This document shows, in pieces, positions 28,101 to 34,010 of a stretch of DNA of 47,440 nucleotides (position 1 is the stretch's first letter; every line of letters begins with the position of its first letter). Both the position numbers and the translations under genes were made by a program. The notes under the pieces are model-generated. The model was not told the origin of the DNA, ran no database searches, and saw nothing but the letters and a program-made list of their open reading frames with translations. The stretch is from positions 1 through 47,440 of the IMG/VR virus record IMGVR_UViG_3300030451_003482; one strand, given 5' to 3'. Origin of the DNA: a virus.

Positions 28101-29720
28101 AACACACAAGGTTATGATATACCTGGTATTAGCAAACAAGATTTAAAAGATCTTGTTGAGTATGTGCAAAGTGATAGTGAATTAGAGGCTTTCGCGAAGC
28201 AAGTTATCGCTATACAAAAAGGTGAATATGCTAAACCAAAAGAAGGTTGGCCAGCTGGTACTATAACAACTGACATACAAGAAAGTATAAATAAAGGTGT
28301 TAGAGCTAAGTATCTGACTCAATGGCAAAACAATGTTGATGTTATATTCTCTGAAAAGAATATGAACAAGCTTGAGGCTGCGTATGGTAAAAAGTACCGT
28401 AAAGCTATGGAAAATATGCTAGATCGAATGAAGACTGGCCGCAACAGAAGGTTTTCAGATGACAGCTTGACTGGTAGATTTACAGATTGGCTGCAAGGCA
28501 GTGTCGGAGCTATTATGTTCTTTAACTCTAGATCTGCGTTGCTACAAAATTTATCATCTATAAACTTTTTAAACTTTACAGATAACAATCCATTAGCTGC
28601 AGCAAAAGCTTTTGCAAATCAAAAACAATACTGGTCAGACTTTAGTAAACTTATTAACTCTGATTTTTTGAAAGCTAGAAGATCTGGCCTACGTATGAAT
28701 GTAAACGAAGCAGATATTGCTGATATGGCTAAAAAAGGTGGACCAAGAGCTGTTATAAGTAAACTATTACAATTTGGTTTTACACCTACACAAGTAGCAG
28801 ATAGTTTCGCTATTGCATCTGGTGGAGCTACGTTCTATAGAAACAGGATAAAATCTCTAATGAAACAAGGAATGTCTCAAGCTGAAGCTGAGACTCAAGC
28901 ATTTGAGGATTTTAGAGAAACAGCTGAAGAGTCGCAGCAGTCCGCTAGACCAGATCGTATATCAATGCAGCAAGCTGGTCCACTTGGTAGATTAATATTA
29001 GCTTTCCAAAACACACCATCGCAGTATGCTAGAATAATAGATAAATCAATACGTGATTTAAAAAATAGAAGAGGCGATGCTAAAACAAATATAAGTAAAA
29101 TAATTTATTATTCTACTGTACAAAACTTAATGTTTAACGCGTTACAACAAGCTTTATTTGCTTTTGCTTTTGACGACGAAGAGCCAGAAGAGGAAGAGAA
29201 AAAAGAAAAGTACGCAAACATACTTAACAGCATGGCTGACTCTTTGTTAAGAGGTACAGGTGTAGCAGGTGGTGTGCTATCAGTAACTAAAAATGCTATA
29301 ATACGTATAATAAGAGAGTCGCAAAAAGATAATCCTAATTACGAAAAAGTAGGTGCTGACTTACAAAGAATAGCTCCACCTATATCTTCTAAGTTATCTA
29401 AAATAAATCAAGCTGCAAGATCGTTTAAGTGGGACAAAGAGCAAATGATAAATGGTGGTTGGGGATTAGATAACCCAGCTTATTTAGCTGTAGGTAATGT
29501 AGTGTCAGCAACAACTAACTTGCCTATGGATAGAGCTGTAAAGAAAATAAATAACCTTATGAAAGCTTCTGATAGTGAGCTTGAATTATGGGAAAGATTA
29601 GCATTATTAGGAGGTTGGCAAGACTGGGAAATAGGATTAGATGAAGACCCTAAACCTAAAAAGAAAAAATCTAAGGGTAGAAAAGAAAAACGTATAGTAG
29701 AAAAACGTATAAGAGAATGA
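22128..29720 (+). CDS. Giant internal virion/polyvalent protein with zincin and HAD domains
   Basis: A 2530-residue protein in the gp16 position. The N-terminal motif MFEYQGYQYTLEELQAAADA, then AGISLEEYIAKHG, is a small helical module. A zinc-metallopeptidase motif HEFLH lies at 646-650. A HAD-superfamily domain spans about 1690-1840: motif I D1694-F-D-D-T1698, motif II T1773, motif IV D1829/D1830. The sequence AGLKFSK occurs twice (1150-1156, 1653-1659), the second about 35 residues before the HAD domain. The C-terminus is helical and ends in a Lys/Arg-rich tail. It is probably packaged and ejected with DNA, in the style of polyvalent proteins. No transglycosylase motif like that of T7 gp16 was recognised. 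Confidence 0.7.
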   Translation: MFEYQGYQYTLEELQAAADAAGISLEEYIAKHGIKKVGKQTGVAEKGATVTPITGTVPETQIVETPIVESGVLESVESSLASLSTDKFKGPSISAPQYQEVEQGLENQSAQQLNQSLNTNQNLEDDYAGLNPLDGIKALAKLLGKAGDYMFGEPETVEDVGFVESMYGILVNGLNTIGGVDTRAEFTLASLAQEIPDELFTTALGEKLGKKAIEENNKFFNKTNQEMDALAEVNMQTLGFKDIGKKAGGIYVYSPFTGLMNTEDVKTGIAATVNGISQFLTSAAISYGTGGVGLASDMVAYSIKDYNDSKAEELGITTEELFNTGQGEVVIPASLGTVGYLLERAGIKGWQKALKNMTPGAKKALFTFLNTGTKEGGTEWVQGGIEELNRGLGAGRSYLEAEESALNYLFSEDGVENFLQGFVGGTGSVAITRASRQLRSGKDHEAVRDIILELNDLENSKFRKNLTVEEIADINTAQEELRFNLRNIIDKSNTLAGTLSDSQIESLNANSDFLTTSADRINEIKSSDKFTDKEKEILIQTINKRREVASQNIFDIRNEAEQFYDNLFNVREAAKEDDNIRVLDFKNAAEIQAYLNDNPNLVAEGGRVAASGEQGFFIPGQGDGPSTIIINREKSLNEKAVNVASHEFLHYVLNQTMKKNPMAAINLGNALLRELDKIDVNKIKDSNFKKRMELYKDDKVEIQMEEALTLFSDALATGDIQLNADISTLLGDKLRRTFGRLGVNVKFNEGSDVVNFIKDYNNSLSKGKLTKSQQAVLQEGAEGELIPQAEQQADEQQVKASKGIYQEVETFKDDLVNEQSKDATAFLIADKLQNEVDRRLKLNLDEIQKEDIIRNFLFDDKRGLVGLLKDYDPAKNKSVMGYLNSTTPGGKLLDVRLQEFYKNDPRYNQIIQSTTDEAVQRKAERVTSEDITETTTEDVTDKPLAKKPTETVVYSDEVLSNVGAANTEALENRITEEIQTAFKGKDISRFKELKDIPKNITQLYADMFGLSTVDGIVDFKRNFPKLDEGAVRNIRTFLNRNAEDDFRRLPKTKDDQKRATGIKQTKLGKVMYDANDNLVGTLKQYKDILQGKNITLPAYDGEMIEFNRIVDGKKLPIYRDSQHYKAALKFHIQNRIAEDVMPDKAQRLSAGLKFSKAEPKVEDSFERYISSITKGEKELSAEQIEQEISYIKNLAQEQGVEDEDIIRQLFTNDKNYKQLRSTVGVPAGGKNKISSVENAVNLRQTQKDFVKKMIPEGKTFDQLPKQYQQFIIDTVGFGDTRMTLAGVPLTYKAYNTDKNYSSLLTAAFGEDVLTGTGKNISNLENVFAPRNWGQKGFRGKVEQIVKQEGITPEQAKVEVEKLLVKEGNDIDETLAANIQVVNNAYDALADMVIESPNSKTLESIVDLLESQVNRATGVFKGLIPVTSFSMKPERGTTKNQNKEMHNEHLVELFNANKNFINLLNQYIKGSVNQEQLKQKIKENTNSLEQAVIPERLRVEKDASGSAIRDFADPLTFLGKDADDQVIIGTRKLVTGETFTGLNMAEFIAKNLTLSQMQQLARFNRNELNSEGVIVKQIIDNKKNYIKTSKSNNSKLPDGFDLNNPKSWDRFDMLDVVVRQKFPKTKNYLYPYEQLTIEEKIEVVKDIPGLQTTAGLKFSKSPTNQDIINVMKAADIAVEKARDANAPNKGISVWDFDDTLATTKSNVLYTMPDGSTGTLNAEEFAAQGEELGKLGAEFDFSEFEKVTKGAKGPMFEKAIARNKKFGNENVFILTARTQSAAKPIHEFLKSIGLDIPLKNIVGLGNSSPQAKARWIVSKAGEGYNDFYFADDAYKNVKAVQDALSILDVKSKVRQAYIKHSKSEALDKGFNDILEQTTGIASEKEYKKVKAEVAGASLGRVFRGIPYSAQDFVGLLYETLSKGKLGDSQMAWYNEHLIKPYARAVNDIDNARLSVMQDYRALKKQLGFVPKKLRAKLPGEPFTREQAVRVYIWNTQGYDIPGISKQDLKDLVEYVQSDSELEAFAKQVIAIQKGEYAKPKEGWPAGTITTDIQESINKGVRAKYLTQWQNNVDVIFSEKNMNKLEAAYGKKYRKAMENMLDRMKTGRNRRFSDDSLTGRFTDWLQGSVGAIMFFNSRSALLQNLSSINFLNFTDNNPLAAAKAFANQKQYWSDFSKLINSDFLKARRSGLRMNVNEADIADMAKKGGPRAVISKLLQFGFTPTQVADSFAIASGGATFYRNRIKSLMKQGMSQAEAETQAFEDFRETAEESQQSARPDRISMQQAGPLGRLILAFQNTPSQYARIIDKSIRDLKNRRGDAKTNISKIIYYSTVQNLMFNALQQALFAFAFDDEEPEEEEKKEKYANILNSMADSLLRGTGVAGGVLSVTKNAIIRIIRESQKDNPNYEKVGADLQRIAPPISSKLSKINQAARSFKWDKEQMINGGWGLDNPAYLAVGNVVSATTNLPMDRAVKKINNLMKASDSELELWERLALLGGWQDWEIGLDEDPKPKKKKSKGRKEKRIVEKRIRE

Positions 29721-29989
29721 GCAAAGTAGATAAAAGCAAGTTAGCGTGTAACAAACCTAAGCGTACGCCTAAGCATAAAACTAAATCTCACATCGTTAAA
29801 GCTTGTGAAGGAGGTAAAGAAAAAATTATACGCTTTGGTCAGCAAGGTGTATCGACAGCTGGTAAACCTAAGTCTGGAGAATCAGCTAAACAAAAAGCAC
29901 GACGCAAAAGTTTTAAAGCACGTCACGCAAAGAACATTAAAAAAGGTAAAATGTCTGCAGCTTATTGGGCGGACAAAGTAAAATGGTAA
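29717..29989 (+). CDS. Small Lys-rich two-cysteine protein A
   Basis: A 90-residue, very basic protein that overlaps the end of the giant gene by four bases (ATGA). It has exactly two cysteines (C11 in KLACNK, C29 in VKACEGG). The segments KIIRFGQQGVSTAGKPKSGE and SFKARHAKNIKKGKMSAAYW look strongly conserved; I have seen this pattern in many marine phage contigs without a function. First of six lysine-rich proteins with exactly two cysteines in this arm. DNA binding or virion-interior condensation is possible but unproven. Confidence 0.75.
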   Translation: MSKVDKSKLACNKPKRTPKHKTKSHIVKACEGGKEKIIRFGQQGVSTAGKPKSGESAKQKARRKSFKARHAKNIKKGKMSAAYWADKVKW

Positions 29990-29991
29990 AT

Positions 29992-31179
29992 ATGAAATAT
30001 ATAATAACGCTGATAATATTTTTAATCTCATTTAACTCTAATGCTCAGTTTTTTAAATCATTATATGATGATTTTGTTAAGTACGGAACTGTATATGCTG
30101 CGGGTAATATCGGTAATGCTAAATTAGAACAAACAAAGTATTTTGTTAGAACTAATCCAGATAACTTATATGATATACCTCGTGTTGTAGATCAAACAAC
30201 ATACCACCCTAACAACTACAGAGCTGGTGTTGGGTTACGTAAGTTAGCTAGATTTGGTTATGAAAGTAAACCAAATTTTTACAATGGAACCGAAAACAAT
30301 GTAGGTTTATCTGCTCCTACAGCTGCAATAAAAGGTTTAGAATATTTGTTGCACTGGGAAAAACAAAGAGTAGACGGCAACGAGTTTAATAACAGACGTT
30401 TGTTTGTAAGACATACAGGTAAATACCATATTGGTAAGTTTGAATCTAGAGAGTCTGGTAATGTTGGATTTGAGTACATATCTGGTGAAGTAAGAGCTAG
30501 ACTACCTATAGGTAATAAGTTTAGTTTATCTGCAGGTATTATATATCGTACTCATCAAAAAGCATACGGGTATAATCCTATTGAAATATGGTTAAATGAA
30601 GTAGAAGTTATTGAAGGTCAAGAGCTTCCAGTAAATCCTTGGTATTCTTTAGGTTATCAATATGGTTTTCAGGACGCGCCTTATTCATCTACTGTTTATA
30701 ATTCTGATGGAACTACGTCACAGATATTTAATTATTTATGGACAAACGATAGAGGTGATATAGTAGCTTATACTGACGAAGATTTTAGAGATCGTATATT
30801 TGGTGGGTTAATGAACCGCTTTAATAAAGAGGCTTGGGCTGAACTAGATCCTTTTGCTGAGATTGCGCCTATTGTTGGTTTTGATTTCTACCATTATAAA
30901 AATAATTTTTGGTTGCACGCTTATGGCAACTGGATTATGCCTCACCATAGTTATGTTGAAGGCAACGAAGATTTTAGTTATTTGCATCGTAACAGCTGGG
31001 GCAAAGGCGGTCATAATGATTTAATAGCTGGTGAACAATGGGACGATTATCAAGCAGGTTTAATGTTTGGTTGGAAAGTAACTAAGTCAATAGGTATATT
31101 TGTAGAGGGTGAATACACTAGGTTTTGGGACTCAGAAATATTTAACTCTAATTTTGGAATCAATATAACATTTAGATAA
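29992..31179 (+). CDS. Exported outer-membrane-like beta protein
   Basis: A 395-residue protein with an N-terminal signal peptide (MKYIITLIIFLISFNSNAQF, cleavage probably after NAQ, a common Bacteroidota ending). The rest shows alternating aromatic and polar strands typical of transmembrane beta-hairpins (for example KYHIGKFESRESGNVGFEYI and FSLSAGIIYRTHQKAYGY), and the C-terminus GIFVEGEYTRFWD...FGINITFR ends with aromatic-rich strands. The start is set at the ATG at 29992 because it begins a clean signal peptide; upstream in-frame starts lie inside the previous gene. It may alter the host surface (for instance superinfection exclusion), but this is inference. Confidence 0.65.
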   Translation: MKYIITLIIFLISFNSNAQFFKSLYDDFVKYGTVYAAGNIGNAKLEQTKYFVRTNPDNLYDIPRVVDQTTYHPNNYRAGVGLRKLARFGYESKPNFYNGTENNVGLSAPTAAIKGLEYLLHWEKQRVDGNEFNNRRLFVRHTGKYHIGKFESRESGNVGFEYISGEVRARLPIGNKFSLSAGIIYRTHQKAYGYNPIEIWLNEVEVIEGQELPVNPWYSLGYQYGFQDAPYSSTVYNSDGTTSQIFNYLWTNDRGDIVAYTDEDFRDRIFGGLMNRFNKEAWAELDPFAEIAPIVGFDFYHYKNNFWLHAYGNWIMPHHSYVEGNEDFSYLHRNSWGKGGHNDLIAGEQWDDYQAGLMFGWKVTKSIGIFVEGEYTRFWDSEIFNSNFGINITFR

Positions 31180-31463
31180 TGGCTACACAGATAGGAGAAA
31201 ACACTAAGGTAACTCTTGATTTGAAGACTATAGGTATGATAATAGGTTTTGTATTAACGCTAGCTGGTATGTGGTTTACATTACAAGCTGATATAGCTTT
31301 AGCTATGGAACAACCAGAACCTGTGATATCTCGTACTGAGTATGATTTAAAAGACGAATTAGTTCGTCAAACAATAATGGACACGCAGGAAGACGTTGAT
31401 CAAATACTAGAAGATTTAAAAAAGATTGACGAACGTTTATATGAAATAAGAAAAAATCAATGA
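31179..31463 (+). CDS. Small membrane protein with coiled-coil tail (lysis candidate)
   Basis: A 94-residue protein with one hydrophobic segment (about residues 17-38, TIGMIIGFVLTLAGMWFTLQ) and a long charged coiled coil (about 55-94) ending in DLKKIDERLYEIRKNQ. One N-terminal membrane anchor with a coiled-coil tail fits an i-spanin or a small holin-like protein. It overlaps the exported beta protein upstream (TAATG) and the secreted thioredoxin-like gene downstream (ATGA), forming an envelope-directed trio. Confidence 0.65.
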   Translation: MATQIGENTKVTLDLKTIGMIIGFVLTLAGMWFTLQADIALAMEQPEPVISRTEYDLKDELVRQTIMDTQEDVDQILEDLKKIDERLYEIRKNQ

Positions 31464-31870
31464 GAACTTTAATACTACTGCTTATAAGCGCTTTAGCACA
31501 TGCGCAATCAGATGTGCCAGAAAAATATTGGATCGATGATAGTAATTTTGAAGATACAATAAGTAATGATAATGCTTTTGGTGATGACAATAACGAAACT
31601 ATTGTTGTTGAGTTTTGGGCAAAGTTTAATGAAGCTAACTGTTTTAATGAGTGGAAACAAATAAAAGATGCGTCATATTATAGAGTTGATATATCAAAAG
31701 CGCCGCAAGCTAAAAAGAAATATAAGATTAGAATGGTACCTGCTGTTCTTGTTTTTAAGTCTGGTAGTATGGAAAAAATATTTAAAGCCGGTCTTGACCT
31801 TACACTTCCTGTTGGGTTGGCTGAAATACAAGAAACAATAAATGAAATTAACTTAGCATCAAATTTTTAA
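31460..31870 (+). CDS. Secreted thioredoxin-fold protein without CxxC
   Basis: A 136-residue protein. A short signal peptide (MRTLILLLISALAHAQ, residues 1-16) is followed by a thioredoxin-like domain: VVEFWAKFNEANCF stands where thioredoxin has the WCxxC loop, and IRMVPAVLVFKSGSMEKIFK carries the cis-proline (MVPAV) and following strands. Only one cysteine remains in the active-site loop, so classical disulfide exchange is unlikely. It could bind a periplasmic partner or act on redox-linked folding. It overlaps the upstream membrane protein by four bases. No lipobox is present, so it is not an o-spanin lipoprotein. Confidence 0.7.
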   Translation: MRTLILLLISALAHAQSDVPEKYWIDDSNFEDTISNDNAFGDDNNETIVVEFWAKFNEANCFNEWKQIKDASYYRVDISKAPQAKKKYKIRMVPAVLVFKSGSMEKIFKAGLDLTLPVGLAEIQETINEINLASNF

Positions 31871-31872
31871 TT

Positions 31873-31917
31873 ATGGAAAATATATGTCCAATCTGCATTG
31901 GCTGCGGCTTTTGCTAA
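31873..31917 (+). CDS. 14-residue CxxCxxCxxC peptide ORF
   Basis: A very short ORF, MENICPICIGCGFC, that starts three bases after the thioredoxin-like stop in the local TTTAATTATGG start context and ends before the next gene. Four of its 14 residues are cysteines spaced exactly three apart (C5, C8, C11, C14), a metal- or Fe-S-binding pattern. It may be a real micropeptide or a chance ORF. Confidence 0.4.
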   Translation: MENICPICIGCGFC

Positions 31918-31928
31918 AATAAAATATT

Positions 31929-32072
31929 ATGGGAAAAATTAGTCCAGCTTGTAAAGCTGCAGCAAAAAAGAAGTTTAAAGTATGGCCTAGCGCTTATGCC
32001 TCTGGTTGGGGTGTAAGGTGTACAAAAGCTGGAGGACCACGTAACATGGGTAAATCTAAAAAGAAAAAGTAA
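31929..32072 (+). CDS. Small Lys-rich two-cysteine protein B
   Basis: A 47-residue basic protein (SPACKAAAKKKFKVWPSAYA, then SGWGVRCTKAGG, ending NMGKSKKKK). It has exactly two cysteines, C8 and C31. The KKKFKVWPSAYASGW pattern is widespread in small phage proteins, in my memory linked to DUF5872-type families, function unknown. The start follows TAAAATATT. Its stop overlaps the next ATG (TAATG). Second of the two-cysteine basic set. Confidence 0.75.
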   Translation: MGKISPACKAAAKKKFKVWPSAYASGWGVRCTKAGGPRNMGKSKKKK

Positions 32073-32197
32073 TGGATAAAAATTTAAGATCAGTAGTTGC
32101 AGAACTTAAAAAAGCTTCGCGTATGCACGCAGCTCAAGCTAAAAAAATTGAAGCTCATATTAAAGCTATGCAACGAGGTACTAAAAAGAAAAAGTAA
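32072..32197 (+). CDS. Small basic helical protein (41 aa)
   Basis: A 41-residue protein, MDKNLRSVVAELKKASRMHA then AQAKKIEAHIKAMQRGTKKKK: one amphipathic helix ending in a lysine run. No cysteine, unlike its neighbours. The TAATG overlaps on both sides indicate coupled translation. Its KKKK ending is shared with the protein just upstream. Unknown function; it could bind nucleic acid or a membrane. Confidence 0.7.
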   Translation: MDKNLRSVVAELKKASRMHAAQAKKIEAHIKAMQRGTKKKK

Positions 32198-32682
32198 TGG
32201 GAGTTATAAATAAGCTTAAAGGTAGAATGCGAGGGCCAGCTAAAGGTCACGGTCCATCTCATTGTAATGTTAGTTACATGCATAGGCCTCATTGGAGCGA
32301 TATGCGTAAAAGAAACGCGCCAGGTCCAGGTAAAGTTGGTGATAATTCATCTGGTTATACTATACCTGAAGCTGATTATGAGTATGCTGCTACGCCAGGC
32401 ATGGCTGTAGGTGAGCAAGTTTCTAGTGCTGTTACAGATGCTTTTTCAAACGCTCTTAGCGCACAACTAGATAAAGAAAGCGGAACAGATCAAGTTGATC
32501 AGGAAAATAAAGATAAAGCAATACAAAGTGACTATGATAAAGCTAAAGCTGAAAAACAAAAAGCAAAAAAAGCTTTAAAAGAAGCTAGACAAAAAAGAAG
32601 AGAAAAAAGACAAACTCCTAGACTAAAGCGTCAAGCTGAAAGAAAACAAAAAAGAGCTGATAGGATAAATTCAAACTTATAA
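32197..32682 (+). CDS. Basic protein with KLKxRMxGPxK and GYTIP modules
   Basis: A 161-residue protein in three parts. Residues 1-20 (MGVINKLKGRMRGPAKGHGP) resemble the start of the next gene's product (MGALDKLKSRMSGPSK). Residues about 49-86 (GYTIPEADYEYAATPGMAVG, then EQVSSAVTDAFSNALSAQ) resemble the N-terminus of the gp15-like protein at 20293. The C-terminal third is an Arg/Lys/Ala coiled coil (KKALKEARQKRREKRQTPRL). The shared modules suggest a virion or packaging role. No enzyme motif. Confidence 0.7.
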   Translation: MGVINKLKGRMRGPAKGHGPSHCNVSYMHRPHWSDMRKRNAPGPGKVGDNSSGYTIPEADYEYAATPGMAVGEQVSSAVTDAFSNALSAQLDKESGTDQVDQENKDKAIQSDYDKAKAEKQKAKKALKEARQKRREKRQTPRLKRQAERKQKRADRINSNL

Positions 32683-32684
32683 TT

Positions 32685-33104
32685 ATGGGAGCTTTAGATA
32701 AACTAAAAAGCAGAATGAGTGGTCCAAGCAAAACACCATTTGGTAGACCAACTGAACCTGTTAGCGAACAAGTTAATAATTCATCATTATTAAGCAACGA
32801 AAACATTGAAACAGCGAAAGCTGCTGGTAAATTTGTGGCAAAACAAGGGGTTAAGCAAGCTCTAAAATCTGTAGGTCAAAAAGCTTTATCCACAGTTTTT
32901 GGTGTAGGTGGTATGTTATTAAGTTCTCAAAAAGCTTATGCTGGTGGCAATAGAACAAATAAAGAGTGGGAAGAATTTTTAAATCCTAAAACTGTTAATT
33001 TTAAAAACCCAGATACAGGTGACGTTAAATCAGTAAGCGTTAATGACGCAGATGCTTTTAGCAAAGTTCCAGAGTTTAAAAATTACGTAAGGCAAGATGG
33101 CTAA
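32685..33104 (+). CDS. Protein with KLKxRMxGPxK N-terminus
   Basis: A 139-residue protein beginning MGALDKLKSRMSGPSKTPFG, paralogous at its N-terminus to the product just upstream. The middle has an amphipathic/hydrophobic stretch (QALKSVGQKALSTVFGVGGM LLSS) that might insert in a membrane. The C-terminus (KTVNFKNPDTGDVKSVSVND) is soluble. A two-base spacer separates it from the upstream gene, and it overlaps the next by eight bases. Unknown role; a virion-internal or membrane-active protein is plausible. Confidence 0.65.
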   Translation: MGALDKLKSRMSGPSKTPFGRPTEPVSEQVNNSSLLSNENIETAKAAGKFVAKQGVKQALKSVGQKALSTVFGVGGMLLSSQKAYAGGNRTNKEWEEFLNPKTVNFKNPDTGDVKSVSVNDADAFSKVPEFKNYVRQDG

Positions 33105-33285
33105 AGCTTATAGAGGCGTACTAAAAGCTCGTATAAATAAATTATACGGAGGTGATGTCACTTGTAGTAAAGTTAAAAAATTAAAGTCACGTAAAGATGC
33201 TACTAAGCGAGACGTGCAACTAGCGAACTGGTTTATTAATATGCAAAATTGTGGACATGGCAGATCCAAAAAAAGGAACAGGTAA
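33097..33285 (+). CDS. Small Lys-rich two-cysteine protein C
   Basis: A 62-residue, strongly basic protein (YGGDVTCSKVKKLKSRKDAT, then KRDVQLANWFINMQNCGHGR) with exactly two cysteines, C23 and C52. It overlaps the end of the previous gene by eight bases and the next gene by about 29 bases. Same composition as its neighbours (many Lys and Arg, few acidic residues). Unknown function. Confidence 0.7.
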   Translation: MAKAYRGVLKARINKLYGGDVTCSKVKKLKSRKDATKRDVQLANWFINMQNCGHGRSKKRNR

Positions 33286-33544
33286 AAAACCAAAAGGCTC
33301 GGGAAGAAGACTGTATACTGATGAAAATCCTAAAGATACAGTTAAAATAAAATATGCAACAGAAGCTGACGCAAGAGCTACATGTAGCAAAGTGTTAAAT
33401 ATAAATAAACCATTTGCTCGCAAGATACAGATATTAACTGTTATGGAGCAAAGATCTAGATTTGGTAAAAAACCTAAGCAAGCTGCAATAGCTAAAGCTT
33501 GTAAAAATAAAGTACGTAAAAAACATGGCAAAAAAAAGACCTGA
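33257..33544 (+). CDS. Small Lys-rich two-cysteine protein D
   Basis: A 95-residue basic protein starting at the ATG at 33257 (MADPKKGTGKKPKGSGRRLY), preferred over an in-frame GTG at 33251. The core TEADARATCSKVLNINKPFA then RKIQILTVMEQRSRFGKKPK is a pattern I know from marine phage small proteins. It has exactly two cysteines. It overlaps its neighbours on both sides. Nucleic-acid binding is suggested by charge only. Confidence 0.75.
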   Translation: MADPKKGTGKKPKGSGRRLYTDENPKDTVKIKYATEADARATCSKVLNINKPFARKIQILTVMEQRSRFGKKPKQAAIAKACKNKVRKKHGKKKT

Positions 33545-33770
33545 GTGGAAAGACTCCGACGCGCCAGATGCTAAAGGTAAGTTTAGAGATTTATCTTGTG
33601 ATGCTTTAGCAGACTGGCTAATTAAAAGTCGTAAAGGAAATAAAAAGAAAATAGTTGGTAGTTTAAATCAGCAAATAGTATTTAATCGCAAGCGTAATCC
33701 TAGCTATGCTAAAAAAATGAAGTGTGCTAGAAATAAAGCTATGAAAAAACTAGGTGATGGCAAAAAGTAA
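33525..33770 (+). CDS. Small Lys-rich two-cysteine protein E
   Basis: An 81-residue basic protein, MAKKRPEWKDSDAPDAKGKF, then RDLSCDALADWLIKSRKGNK and QQIVFNRKRNPSYAKKMKC. Exactly two cysteines (C25, C67). The segment CDALADWLIKSR looks like a short amphipathic helix, a module that recurs in this type of phage protein. It overlaps both neighbours by about 14-20 bases. Function unknown; same family type as its neighbours by composition. Confidence 0.75.
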   Translation: MAKKRPEWKDSDAPDAKGKFRDLSCDALADWLIKSRKGNKKKIVGSLNQQIVFNRKRNPSYAKKMKCARNKAMKKLGDGKK

Positions 33771-34008
33771 AATTAAAGGTGGAGGTACTAAGAAAGTATG
33801 TTTACCATATGCTAAATACAAAAGCATGAGTAAAGCTGAAAGGCAAAAAGTAATACGTGCTAAACGTACTGCTGCGGCTAAAGGTGATTATAAAAGATCA
33901 AGTAAGTCAAACGTAAAAGGAGCTCGAAAAAAAGGAGCAACACTACGCGACTGGTTTGAAAAAGAAAATTGGGTTAATGTAGCAACAGGAGAGCCCTGTG
34001 GAAAATAG
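33757..34008 (+). CDS. Small Lys-rich two-cysteine protein F (DUF5872-like)
   Basis: An 83-residue basic protein starting at the ATG at 33757 (an in-frame GTG lies just before). It has GGGTKKVCLPYAKYKSMSKA, KGARKKGATLRDWFEKENWV and a final EPCGK. The pattern 'lRDWF-x-E-x-W-V....EPCG' matches a domain I know from DUF5872-type proteins of phages and giant viruses. Exactly two cysteines, one near each end. Last of the two-cysteine set before the M15 peptidase. Confidence 0.75.
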   Translation: MAKSKIKGGGTKKVCLPYAKYKSMSKAERQKVIRAKRTAAAKGDYKRSSKSNVKGARKKGATLRDWFEKENWVNVATGEPCGK

Positions 34009-34010
34009 TT

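Noticed and set aside
22128-29720. Giant protein as a crAss-like virion RNA polymerase
   Set aside because: The D-F-D-D-T motif at 1694-1698 belongs to a HAD pattern with motifs II and IV in order, not to the DxDGD site of RNA polymerase; no other polymerase motif was seen.
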